Assembly (NCBI GenBank): GCA_030430345.1
Contig: JAUIFT010000072.1
Span: 1 to 8,421, forward strand
DNA length: 8,421 bases
Reading direction: 5' to 3'
Source of the DNA: Calditrichia bacterium
Lineage (GTDB): Bacteria; Calditrichota; Calditrichia; RBG-13-44-9; J042
Made by a program: the position numbers and the translations under genes. Numbering within the stretch: position 1 is the first letter of the stretch; each line of letters starts with the position of its first letter. Positions 1-5,849 of this stretch are shown here, piece after piece. The notes under the pieces are model-generated. The model was not told where the DNA came from, did not search any database, and saw nothing but the letters and a program-made list of their open reading frames with translations.

Positions 1-348
1 ATTATTCTGGTTTATCCGCAGGCGCAGGGCATTATTCAGGCATCCTGGAACTGGCCGGTGAACCGGAAAGATATGGAAGTCTACGGAAAAACCGGCTATG
101 TTTTCGCTGATGATGGCAGCAATATTCGCTACCGCTTGAGTGAGCAGAGCCAAGAAAAAAAACTGCGGCTGGAAGGCCGGCCATCTCCATTAGATGACCC
201 TTTTGCCTTTTTCGATGCGGTCATTCGTGGAGAGATTCAACCGGAGCGGTACGACCTATCCTCATTGGAAAACAATATGATTGTGATGGAAATTCTCGAC
301 GCAGCCATCCGCAGCGCAAAGAGTGGTAAGGCGATAAATATTAAATAA
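1..348 (+). CDS. Gfo/Idh/MocA-family oxidoreductase, C-terminal fragment (5' end outside window)
   Basis: The reading frame is open from base 1, so the gene begins upstream; a GTG at 58 is internal and should not be taken as the start. The visible 115 residues match the C-terminal alpha/beta substrate-binding domain of the Gfo/Idh/MocA NAD(P)-dependent sugar or cyclitol dehydrogenase family. Signs of this are a buried strand followed by QASWNWP and the RKDMEVYGKTG motif (the family's usual 'xxEVxGxxG' strand), then DDPFAFFDAVIRGE, and a final helix ENNMIVMEILDAAIRSAKSGK that closes these proteins. The N-terminal Rossmann fold and the catalytic EKP/lysine region are not in the window, so neither cofactor nor substrate can be judged. 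The next gene starts 60 bases downstream. The family call is confident; the specific activity is unknown. Confidence 0.85.
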   Translation: MILVYPQAQGIIQASWNWPVNRKDMEVYGKTGYVFADDGSNIRYRLSEQSQEKKLRLEGRPSPLDDPFAFFDAVIRGEIQPERYDLSSLENNMIVMEILDAAIRSAKSGKAINIK

Positions 349-396
349 AGTTACCGATAAGCGCTATTCTATTCACTTTAAGTCAAATATTATTCC

Positions 397-402
397 GGAG
401 GT
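397..402 (+). promoter_or_regulatory. Shine-Dalgarno site of the DoxX-like gene
   Basis: GGAGGT sits six bases before the ATG at 409. It fixes the start and shows that this organism uses canonical Shine-Dalgarno pairing. Confidence 0.75.
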
Positions 403-408
403 CATTTA

Positions 409-759
409 ATGAAACGCGATAAGATTATTTATTGGGTCGCGACTGGTTTATTAAGTGCAATGATGCTGCTTTCCGCCAGTATGTATCTGTTTAATAATGC
501 GGAGATTGCTTCAATATTTACCAAACTGGGATATCCCACTTACATTATTTATCCGTTGGCATTGGCAAAAATTTTAGGGGTTGTCGCGATATTAACAAAT
601 AAGTCTGTCGTGCTGCGGGAATGGGCTTATGCCGGATTTTTTTATGATTTTGTGCTGGCATTTTTCGCCCATCAGCAGGTTGGGGATGGTGAATCCGCTG
701 GTTCTGTTGTGGCATTGGTTTTACTGCTGGTTTCCTATAATTTCCGAAAGAAACGGTAG
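409..759 (+). CDS. DoxX-like (DoxX_2-type) four-helix membrane protein
   Basis: A 116-residue, strongly hydrophobic protein with four predicted membrane helices at about residues 8-27, 46-63, 70-88 and 97-111, and a basic C-terminal tail (NFRKKR). Length, helix spacing and segments such as LGYPTYIIYPLALAKILGVVAIL and LREWAYAGFFYDFVLAFFAH fit the small DoxX-like family, which lies in the inner membrane. The family is named after a subunit of an archaeal thiosulfate:quinone oxidoreductase, but most bacterial members have no established reaction, and none is assigned here. The start is well supported by GGAGGT at 397-402, six bases before the ATG. It lies just upstream of the MarR-YceI pair but is separated from it by 286 bases containing a separate promoter, so it is probably transcribed independently or from the left. 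Confidence 0.8.
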   Translation: MKRDKIIYWVATGLLSAMMLLSASMYLFNNAEIASIFTKLGYPTYIIYPLALAKILGVVAILTNKSVVLREWAYAGFFYDFVLAFFAHQQVGDGESAGSVVALVLLLVSYNFRKKR

Positions 760-854
760 TATAAAATTACCTTCGAAGTTTCTTCTTTGATGATCACCGC
801 AAAGAATTGTACGTTCAATTGATGATGGTGTTGGGTTGAATTTTTGTTCAAATC

Positions 855-884
855 AATGCCGTTTTTTTATTTTTCTCCGGCATT
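855..884. repeat. Inverted repeat with T-rich loop downstream of the DoxX-like gene
   Basis: AATGCCG (855-861) and CGGCATT (878-884) are perfect 7-bp inverted arms around a 16-base loop that is nearly all T. It could fold as a hairpin in the DoxX-like transcript. The T-run is in the loop rather than after the stem, so it is not a standard intrinsic terminator on either strand. It may be a transcript-end or protein-binding structure, but its role is unknown. Confidence 0.4.
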
Positions 885-952
885 ATTAAAAAATTTCAAA
901 CAATATTTTGTTGCTTTAAGTAACTGTGAAAAAAGGTCTTGCATGAAGTGTG

Positions 953-981
953 TTGAGATTTTGGTAAGAAAAAAATAAAAT
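953..981 (+). promoter_or_regulatory. Sigma-70-like promoter of the MarR-YceI operon
   Basis: TTGAGA (953-958) and TAAAAT (976-981) each match the -35 and -10 consensus at five of six positions and are separated by the optimal 17 bases. Transcription would start near 987-990, inside the adjoining palindrome, leaving a leader of roughly 57 bases before the MarR start codon. A second TTGACA at 1014-1019 has no matching -10 element. This is predicted from sequence only. Confidence 0.6.
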
Positions 982-998
982 ATTTGTTGCAACAAATA
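981..998. promoter_or_regulatory. 18-bp perfect palindrome, probable MarR operator
   Basis: TATTTGTTGCAACAAATA is a perfect palindrome centred between 989 and 990. It abuts the -10 element and covers the predicted transcription start. MarR-family dimers bind palindromes of about 16-20 bp, often with a TTGCAA-like centre, and usually repress their own promoters by occluding RNA polymerase. Size, symmetry and position all fit negative autoregulation by the MarR protein encoded 48 bases downstream. The protein-DNA pairing is inferred. Confidence 0.65.
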
Positions 999-1045
999 AT
1001 GTTTTAACGTTTATTGACATCGAACTTAATTGACGAGAGCAAATA

Positions 1046-1534
1046 ATGGCAGCAACAGCAAAATCAAAACTAGCAGAAGAACAATTTTACCTGAATATTC
1101 ATAAAGCGTACGAAGCGCTTTCCGTCCGTTTTATGCTGTTGTTTAAAGAGAATGGATTAACTTCTTTTACCCAATACAATGTGCTGAGAATTTTACGAGG
1201 CGCCGGGGAAGAGGGGTTGTCCTGCCAAAATATCGGGCAACGCCTGGTTAGCCGAATTCCCGATGTTACCCGTTTACTAGATCGGATGGTAAAGCTCGGA
1301 CTGGTTGACCGGATGCATTCAACGAAAGACCGTCGGGTGGTTTTGGTGAAATTGACCCCGGCTGGCATCGATCTGGTAAACAAAATGGATGCCCCGGTTA
1401 ACGAACTGCATCGCCAACAATTTAACTGCCTGAGCGAAGCAGAAATTACAGCAGGTAATGAAATGATGGTTAAAATTCTTGATCATCTTATAAATGAAAA
1501 TTCAAATCATTTAAACCAAAAGCCAATAACATAA
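1046..1534 (+). CDS. MarR-family winged helix-turn-helix transcriptional regulator
   Basis: A 162-residue protein of normal MarR length. Residues 12-38 form the N-terminal dimerisation helix. The DNA-binding core follows: YNVLRILRGAG (44-54), helix GLSCQNIGQRL (57-67), recognition helix RIPDVTRLLDRMVKLGLV (70-87) and the wing with the hallmark DRR motif (about 88-107, STKDRRVVLVKLTPAG). The C-terminal helices (118-150) complete the dimer interface. It has two cysteines, C60 at the start of a helix-turn-helix helix and C128; a redox role is possible but not shown. A GAGAG ribosome binding site precedes the ATG. It probably represses its own promoter through the palindrome at 981-998 and controls the YceI gene 40 bases downstream, which has no visible promoter of its own. 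The ligand is unknown. Confidence 0.9.
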   Translation: MAATAKSKLAEEQFYLNIHKAYEALSVRFMLLFKENGLTSFTQYNVLRILRGAGEEGLSCQNIGQRLVSRIPDVTRLLDRMVKLGLVDRMHSTKDRRVVLVKLTPAGIDLVNKMDAPVNELHRQQFNCLSEAEITAGNEMMVKILDHLINENSNHLNQKPIT

Positions 1535-1562
1535 CAAGCATAACACTAAACACAATCTAATC

Positions 1563-1568
1563 GGAGGT
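1563..1568 (+). promoter_or_regulatory. Shine-Dalgarno site of the YceI-family gene
   Basis: GGAGGT lies six bases before the ATG at 1575. It is stronger than the site of the preceding MarR gene, which would favour more YceI-family protein than regulator from a shared mRNA. Confidence 0.75.
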
Positions 1569-1574
1569 TCAGCA

Positions 1575-2156
1575 ATGAAAGTAAATCGTATTATTTCCAC
1601 AATTTTTATCGCATTAATGGTTTTCGCCAGCCAGGCATTTGCTGGTGACGAGTATAAGGTCGACCTGACCCACTCCGCTGTCGAGTTTTCCGTAAAGCAC
1701 CTGGGTATTACCAATGTGAAAGGTAACTTTACCGATTTCGCCGGCACAATTATGTATGACGAAGAAGATCCGACCAAATCTACTTTTGATGTAACCATCA
1801 ATGTTGAGAGCATAAATACTGCCAATGAAAAGCGTGACGGCCACCTGAGAAGCCCGGATTTTTTTGACGCTGCAAATTATCCGACCATCACACTGAAAAG
1901 TAAATCTGTAGAGAAAACAGATGACGGTTATGTTTTAGTCGGCGATCTGACTATCCGCGACAAAACCCACGAAGTTAGAATTCCTTTTGGTGTCAATGGC
2001 CCGGTCGATCTTGGCGACCGTTTCGGTACTCGCATGGGTCTGGAAGGCGGCTTTGCTATCAATCGTGGTGACTACAATATCAACTTCGGTCTTGGGGAAA
2101 TTGCCGTTGGTGAAGAAGTTAAAATCAACATTGCCATCCAAGCGAAAAAATCATAA
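1575..2156 (+). CDS. Secreted YceI-family protein (polyisoprenoid-binding-like)
   Basis: A 193-residue protein with a typical Sec signal peptide: a basic N-terminus, a hydrophobic core, and an AFA cleavage site after residue 23. The mature part is a full YceI beta-barrel domain. Family signatures are VDLTHSAVEFSVKHLGI (29-45) with VKGNFTDFAG (48-57), the motif NEKRDGHLRSPDFFDAANYP (84-103), GDLTIRDKTHEV (123-134) and the closing RGDYNINFG (164-172). Characterised relatives hold an isoprenoid chain inside a lipocalin-like barrel; E. coli YceI is periplasmic and induced by alkaline pH. Binding, transport or storage of a quinone-like or prenyl lipid in the periplasm is therefore likely, but the ligand cannot be read from sequence. 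It is the second gene of the MarR operon and is followed at once by a strong terminator. Confidence 0.92.
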   Translation: MKVNRIISTIFIALMVFASQAFAGDEYKVDLTHSAVEFSVKHLGITNVKGNFTDFAGTIMYDEEDPTKSTFDVTINVESINTANEKRDGHLRSPDFFDAANYPTITLKSKSVEKTDDGYVLVGDLTIRDKTHEVRIPFGVNGPVDLGDRFGTRMGLEGGFAINRGDYNINFGLGEIAVGEEVKINIAIQAKKS

Positions 2157-2173
2157 CTACCTTCACATAGATT

Positions 2174-2215
2174 GAAAAAGCCCGCAGGATTTATCCTGGC
2201 GGGCTTTTTCTTTTT
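2174..2215 (+). terminator. Intrinsic terminator of the MarR-YceI operon
   Basis: A 12-bp stem (GAAAAAGCCCGC, 2174-2185, with GCGGGCTTTTTC, 2199-2210) continues past a single bulged G (2198) into AGGA/TCCT with a TTTA loop, and is followed by TTTTT (2211-2215). This is a textbook rho-independent terminator starting 17 bases after the YceI stop. The stem has A-runs on its left arm, so it could also stop minus-strand transcription. Confidence 0.92.
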
Positions 2216-2270
2216 CCGGTATATTCGGAATGACGGATCAAATAGTATCACATTTTAGCCGATTTTATCA

Positions 2271-3527
2271 ATGCCAATAAAAATACCGGATAATGCAATG
2301 ACCTATAACGATTATCATCTCCCCGAAAAAGAGGTTGCGGTATTATTGCAACTGGAAAAAATGCTCCGCGCAAGCAAGCGACTTGCCGCTAAAGCGCCCC
2401 TGCCGCTTTTGTCATCATTTCATGATTCAATGAGCGAGATTGGCTTTTCTATAAAAGACCGGCAGATCTCAGCGCTTAAGCTGCGCTATTGCGATTTGCC
2501 AGACCTACCGGATAATTTCGGAGAATTAACCGCCTTAAGGGAAGTGGACCTGACCGGCAACAACCTGGCAACTTTGCCGAAAAGTTTTTCGAAGCTCACT
2601 CAATTAAAAACGCTCAACCTGGACAACAATCGATTTGAAAATCTGCCGTTAGAAATACGTCAATTGTCGTCATTGGTGCAACTATATCTCGATTTTAATC
2701 GCCTGACGGTACTGCCGGCAGCGATGGGGGGTATGAAAAACCTTTCCGCGCTGCATGTGCATCATAACCGCTTATCCGTGCTTCCCGAATCTTTATGGAC
2801 GCTGAGTCAGTTGCGACAGCTCTCCATCGGCGATAATCCGCTGAATACACTGCCGCCGGAAATTGGCAACCTTGATGCGCTGGCATCGCTGTTTATTCAT
2901 GGGATGAATCTGGTGGCGTTGCCGGACGATATTTGTAAGTTGAAGAATTTAAAAACGCTCGATGCGGCCCATAATCAACTGACGCGCCTACCGGAAAATT
3001 TTGGCGAGTTATCGAACCTGCGCGATTATCTCTACATTGGCGATAACCGCCTGCATAATCTCCCGGACAGTTTCGTTAATCTGACCGAATTAGTCTACCT
3101 CAACCTTACCGATAATCAGTTTCAGCAGTTGCCGGCAATAATTGGCAATTTGAATAGTTTGCAGGAATTAAGGCTCTATAATAATCAGCTCGCTACTCTG
3201 CCGGAAAGTATTGGAAATCTGCTATCCCTTCGGGAGCTTTATCTAATGAACAATCAGATCCACACCCTCCCGGATACTTTTGCCGCACTGGAAAACCTGC
3301 GCCACCTGGATTTAAGAAACAATGCAATTGCCGCTTTGCCAAAAACTTTCGGACAGCTGAAAAACCTCACCTTTTTGGATCTGCGTGCCAATCGCATCGA
3401 TGCGTTGCCCGCAGTCATCGCTGATTTAGTAAAACTGCAAAAACTGGATTTACGCTGGAATAAGCTGAAATCCAACCCGATAGTACTGAAAACATTAAAA
3501 CGGCGTGGGTGTGTTGTATATCGCTGA
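2271..3527 (+). CDS. Leucine-rich-repeat protein, Shoc2-like, about 15 repeats
   Basis: A 418-residue protein with no signal peptide or membrane segment, so probably cytoplasmic. Residues 1-65 are a charged, helical-looking N-terminal region. From about residue 66 to the end there are about fifteen tandem 23-residue repeats of the pattern LxxLxLxxNxLxxLPxxfgxLxx, as in Shoc2/Ras-suppressor-type LRRs. The ninth repeat (about 250-273, LRDYLYIGDNRL) carries one extra residue, and the seventh has M in place of the conserved N (HGMNL). The last repeat ends in LKTLKRRGCVVYR, a likely C-terminal cap. Such solenoids bind other proteins; no enzymatic domain is attached and the partner is unknown. The ATG at 2271 has no ribosome binding site. 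The in-frame ATG at 2298 (residue 10) has only GGA eight bases upstream, so the start is uncertain. Confidence 0.88.
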   Translation: MPIKIPDNAMTYNDYHLPEKEVAVLLQLEKMLRASKRLAAKAPLPLLSSFHDSMSEIGFSIKDRQISALKLRYCDLPDLPDNFGELTALREVDLTGNNLATLPKSFSKLTQLKTLNLDNNRFENLPLEIRQLSSLVQLYLDFNRLTVLPAAMGGMKNLSALHVHHNRLSVLPESLWTLSQLRQLSIGDNPLNTLPPEIGNLDALASLFIHGMNLVALPDDICKLKNLKTLDAAHNQLTRLPENFGELSNLRDYLYIGDNRLHNLPDSFVNLTELVYLNLTDNQFQQLPAIIGNLNSLQELRLYNNQLATLPESIGNLLSLRELYLMNNQIHTLPDTFAALENLRHLDLRNNAIAALPKTFGQLKNLTFLDLRANRIDALPAVIADLVKLQKLDLRWNKLKSNPIVLKTLKRRGCVVYR

Positions 3528-3635
3528 TATTTTTAAGAAAACTCTCTTATTTAGTATTTGAATTCTCAATATCTTGGTTATCTAAAATTTCTTGCGGATA
3601 TTTGACCAGCGAAAATTATCTATTCAATTTTATTC

Positions 3636-3641
3636 CTGGAG
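3636..3641 (+). promoter_or_regulatory. Ribosome binding site that fixes the amylase start
   Basis: CTGGAG ends five bases before the ATG at 3647. Translation from this ATG immediately gives a lipoprotein-type signal peptide. An upstream in-frame ATG at 3509 lies inside the LRR gene and lacks such a site. Confidence 0.65.
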
Positions 3642-3646
3642 TGCGT

Positions 3647-5047
3647 ATGTCCCTGAGAAATTTTGCATTAAGAGCCACCTTTAACATTCTGCTGGTAATA
3701 ATTATCCTGTTCGTCTTAACTACATGTACTTCTCAACCTGCGGAAAAACCTGACCCGACAACTATGGAAACAGTTCAAAAACAGCTGCCGGCCTGGGCGG
3801 AGAATGCCAATATTTATGAAGTGAATATCCGCCAATATACTGAAGAAGGTACGATAAGCGCATTCGAAACGCACTTGCCGCGATTGCAGGAAATGGGCGT
3901 GAAAATTCTCTGGCTGATGCCAATTCAGCCAATTGGGAAAAAGAACCGTAAGGGAAGCCTGGGAAGTTATTATTCGATTAGCGATTATACTGCTGTTAAT
4001 CCGGAATTTGGTACATTGGCTGATGTAAAGCGCCTGGTGCAGAGAGCCCACGATCTGGGCATGTATGTTATCCTGGATTGGGTAGCGAATCACTCCGCCT
4101 GGGATAATCCCTGGGTAGAGAACGAGGGCTGGTATACCCTGGATTCCACTGGGAATATGATGCCTCCGGTACCGGACTGGAGTGATGTGGCAGATTTAAA
4201 CTACGATAATCATGATATGCGCGCAGCGATGATCAGCGCGATGAAGTTCTGGATCACCGAGACCAATATGGATGGCTTCCGCTGTGATATGGCTGGCATG
4301 GTGCCGGCGGATTTTTGGCGGGCTGCCCGTACAGCACTGGACGGCATCAAACCAATGTTTATGCTCGCGGAAGGAGAGGGTCCGCAATATCATGATGCTT
4401 TTGATATGAGCTATACCTGGGAGATTCATCATACCATGCGCGCCATCGCCAATGGGGAAAAGAACGCCAACGATATTGCCGGGCTCATTCTCGGCAAGCA
4501 GGAGAGCTATCCGGAGAATGCTTACCTGATGCAGTTTACCAGCAACCACGATGAAAATTCCTGGCAGGGAACGGTGTATGAACGATTGGCCGGCGGGGTG
4601 AAAACTTTTGCCGTGCTGACCGCGACGGTGCCCGGCATGCCCTTAATTTACAGCGGGCAGGAAACAGGCTTAAATAAACGCCTTGCCTTTTTCGAGAAAG
4701 ATACCATCAACTGGGAAAACTTATCCCTGGCAGATTTTTACAAAACGCTGCTAACCCTGAAAACGAAAAACAAGGCGCTTTGGAATGGCAACAAGGGCGG
4801 CGAGTTGCAGCAGCTCAATAGCGGTAAAGATGAAGCAGTTTTTACGTTCCTGCGGGAAAGCGGCGGAGATCAGGTATTGGTCGTATTGAATCTCAGTAAT
4901 GCCGATCAATCCATGAGATTGGAAAGTGACGCTATATCTGGAAATTACCGGGATATCTTTGGTGATGGAGAAACGGTCGCTCTGGAAGAAAAACTGGTGT
5001 TAGATTTAAAACCCTGGGAATATTTCGTTTATGAGCGGCAAGAATAA
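3647..5047 (+). CDS. GH13 alpha-amylase-family glycoside hydrolase, predicted lipoprotein
   Basis: A 466-residue enzyme expected to cleave or rearrange alpha-glucosidic bonds of starch-like glucans or maltooligosaccharides. A hydrophobic N-terminus ends in LTTC, a slightly atypical lipobox that would put the lipid on C27, followed by a short linker. A (beta/alpha)8 barrel follows from about residue 48, with the four GH13 regions intact: DWVANH (144-149), GFRCD (nucleophile D214), LAEGE (acid/base E242) and NHD (transition-state stabiliser D302). GSYYSISDY (106-114) is the usual early barrel motif. About 385-463 form the beta-sandwich C domain. The frame extends back to 3509 into the LRR gene, but the ribosome binding site and signal peptide support 3647. 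No SusC/SusD-like or other sugar genes are in view, so substrate and subfamily are open. The gap to the next gene is 46 bases. Confidence 0.92.
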   Translation: MSLRNFALRATFNILLVIIILFVLTTCTSQPAEKPDPTTMETVQKQLPAWAENANIYEVNIRQYTEEGTISAFETHLPRLQEMGVKILWLMPIQPIGKKNRKGSLGSYYSISDYTAVNPEFGTLADVKRLVQRAHDLGMYVILDWVANHSAWDNPWVENEGWYTLDSTGNMMPPVPDWSDVADLNYDNHDMRAAMISAMKFWITETNMDGFRCDMAGMVPADFWRAARTALDGIKPMFMLAEGEGPQYHDAFDMSYTWEIHHTMRAIANGEKNANDIAGLILGKQESYPENAYLMQFTSNHDENSWQGTVYERLAGGVKTFAVLTATVPGMPLIYSGQETGLNKRLAFFEKDTINWENLSLADFYKTLLTLKTKNKALWNGNKGGELQQLNSGKDEAVFTFLRESGGDQVLVVLNLSNADQSMRLESDAISGNYRDIFGDGETVALEEKLVLDLKPWEYFVYERQE

Positions 5048-5093
5048 TGACTGCGAATAATACTTTTGTAGAGAAAAGAGAGATTAATAATTG

Positions 5094-5822
5094 ATGGCAA
5101 ATAATTACGCTCTGAAATTACAAGAGATGCAGGATAAGCTAATGCCGCCGCCCCGTCCGGTGCCACTACCGCTCCAATTGGGTAATTATTTTGGAGGGCT
5201 TTGGAACACCCTGGGATGGTCTGCAGCAGCGTTGGGATTGTTGATATTAATACTAAATCTCACCTTTGAAACGGGAATATCCGCCGGTATCCTGATTGCT
5301 TCCGCAATATTGCTCGCGGGAGTTGTGATGATCTATGTTGGGGTGAAAAAAGGACGGCTAAATAACTACCTTTTGGCGAATGGTATTATTAGCGGCGGGA
5401 AATTGATCAAGCGGGAATCTACCAATACCCGTATAAACAATCGCCCGGTCTTTAAGTTGGTCTATGAGTACACCGCAGACGATGGCAAGGAGTATGAAAC
5501 AACCATCAAAACGCATCGGGTAGATCGCTTCCAGAAAGGCGTAGCGGAACCGATAATTTACTTTCCCGGGTATGGTGATGTTAGTACCGTTTTAAGAAAT
5601 ATGCCATCTTATCCGGTACTTGGGGAAGCGGGTACTTTCCAACCGGCGGGCCTGATGTCTCAAACCGGCAATTTCTTTCGCCTCATTTTACCGGCAGCAA
5701 CCCTGATTTTCGGCACGGCATATTTGCTGGATTGGCTGGGAATTATGCCTTTACCGCCTTTTCTTGATGTACATTTGATGCTATATGACCTGCTTGGAAG
5801 TGATGGAACGACGGCATATTAA
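5094..5822 (+). CDS. DUF3592-like membrane protein
   Basis: A 242-residue protein of unknown function. A proline-rich N-terminal stretch (MPPPRPVPLPLQ, 17-28) precedes two membrane helices (about 42-58 and 62-83). A soluble beta-rich domain (about 88-170) follows, then a third helix (about 194-215). The soluble part, with ANGIISGGKLIKRE, RPVFKLVYEYTADDGKEYETTIKT and a later PIIYFPGYGDVSTV, resembles DUF3592 domains, in which a small beta-domain sits between membrane helices. No catalytic motif is visible. TTG (5091) and ATG (5094) are adjacent in-frame start candidates. The purine-rich AAGAGAGA before them is slightly better spaced for TTG, but ATG is preferred as the commoner start; the difference is one residue. 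The gene probably shares a transcript with the amylase upstream and the P-loop gene 27 bases downstream. Confidence 0.65.
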   Translation: MANNYALKLQEMQDKLMPPPRPVPLPLQLGNYFGGLWNTLGWSAAALGLLILILNLTFETGISAGILIASAILLAGVVMIYVGVKKGRLNNYLLANGIISGGKLIKRESTNTRINNRPVFKLVYEYTADDGKEYETTIKTHRVDRFQKGVAEPIIYFPGYGDVSTVLRNMPSYPVLGEAGTFQPAGLMSQTGNFFRLILPAATLIFGTAYLLDWLGIMPLPPFLDVHLMLYDLLGSDGTTAY

Positions 5823-5849
5823 TCGCCAGATTAAACGAGATTACAGTTA

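Larger units (their letters stand above)
760..1045. other. AT-rich intergenic region upstream of the MarR gene
   Basis: This 286-base region contains no credible coding sequence. It holds, in order: a weak 5-bp hairpin (TTGAA/TTCAA, 836-851), an inverted repeat AATGCCG/CGGCATT (855-884) with a T-rich loop, a possible partial operator copy (897-914), a sigma-70-like promoter (953-981), an 18-bp perfect palindrome (981-998), and a GAGAG ribosome binding site (about 1035-1039). No GC-rich hairpin followed by a T-run marks a clear terminator for the DoxX-like gene. Confidence 0.7.

Noticed and set aside
58..60. GTG at 58 as the start of a small separate gene
   Set aside because: The frame is open upstream to base 1 and the residues before it (QASWNWP) fit the oxidoreductase family, so 58 is internal.
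1014..1019. Perfect TTGACA as the -35 box of a second MarR promoter
   Set aside because: No TATAAT-like hexamer lies 16-18 bases downstream, where the sequence is the ribosome binding region and start codon.
2271..3527. Tandem DNA repeat or CRISPR-like array over the LRR gene
   Set aside because: The 69-base periodicity comes from the protein repeat; the DNA units are diverged and lack identical repeats with unique spacers.
3558..3588. TTGAAT ... TAAAAT as a promoter for the amylase gene
   Set aside because: The spacing is 19 bases and the region is AT-rich, so the match is too weak to list as a feature; an amylase promoter somewhere in 3528-3646 remains possible.
3509..3646. In-frame upstream extension of the amylase reading frame starting at ATG 3509
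   Set aside because: It overlaps the LRR gene, has no ribosome binding site and would bury the signal peptide; 3647 is better supported.
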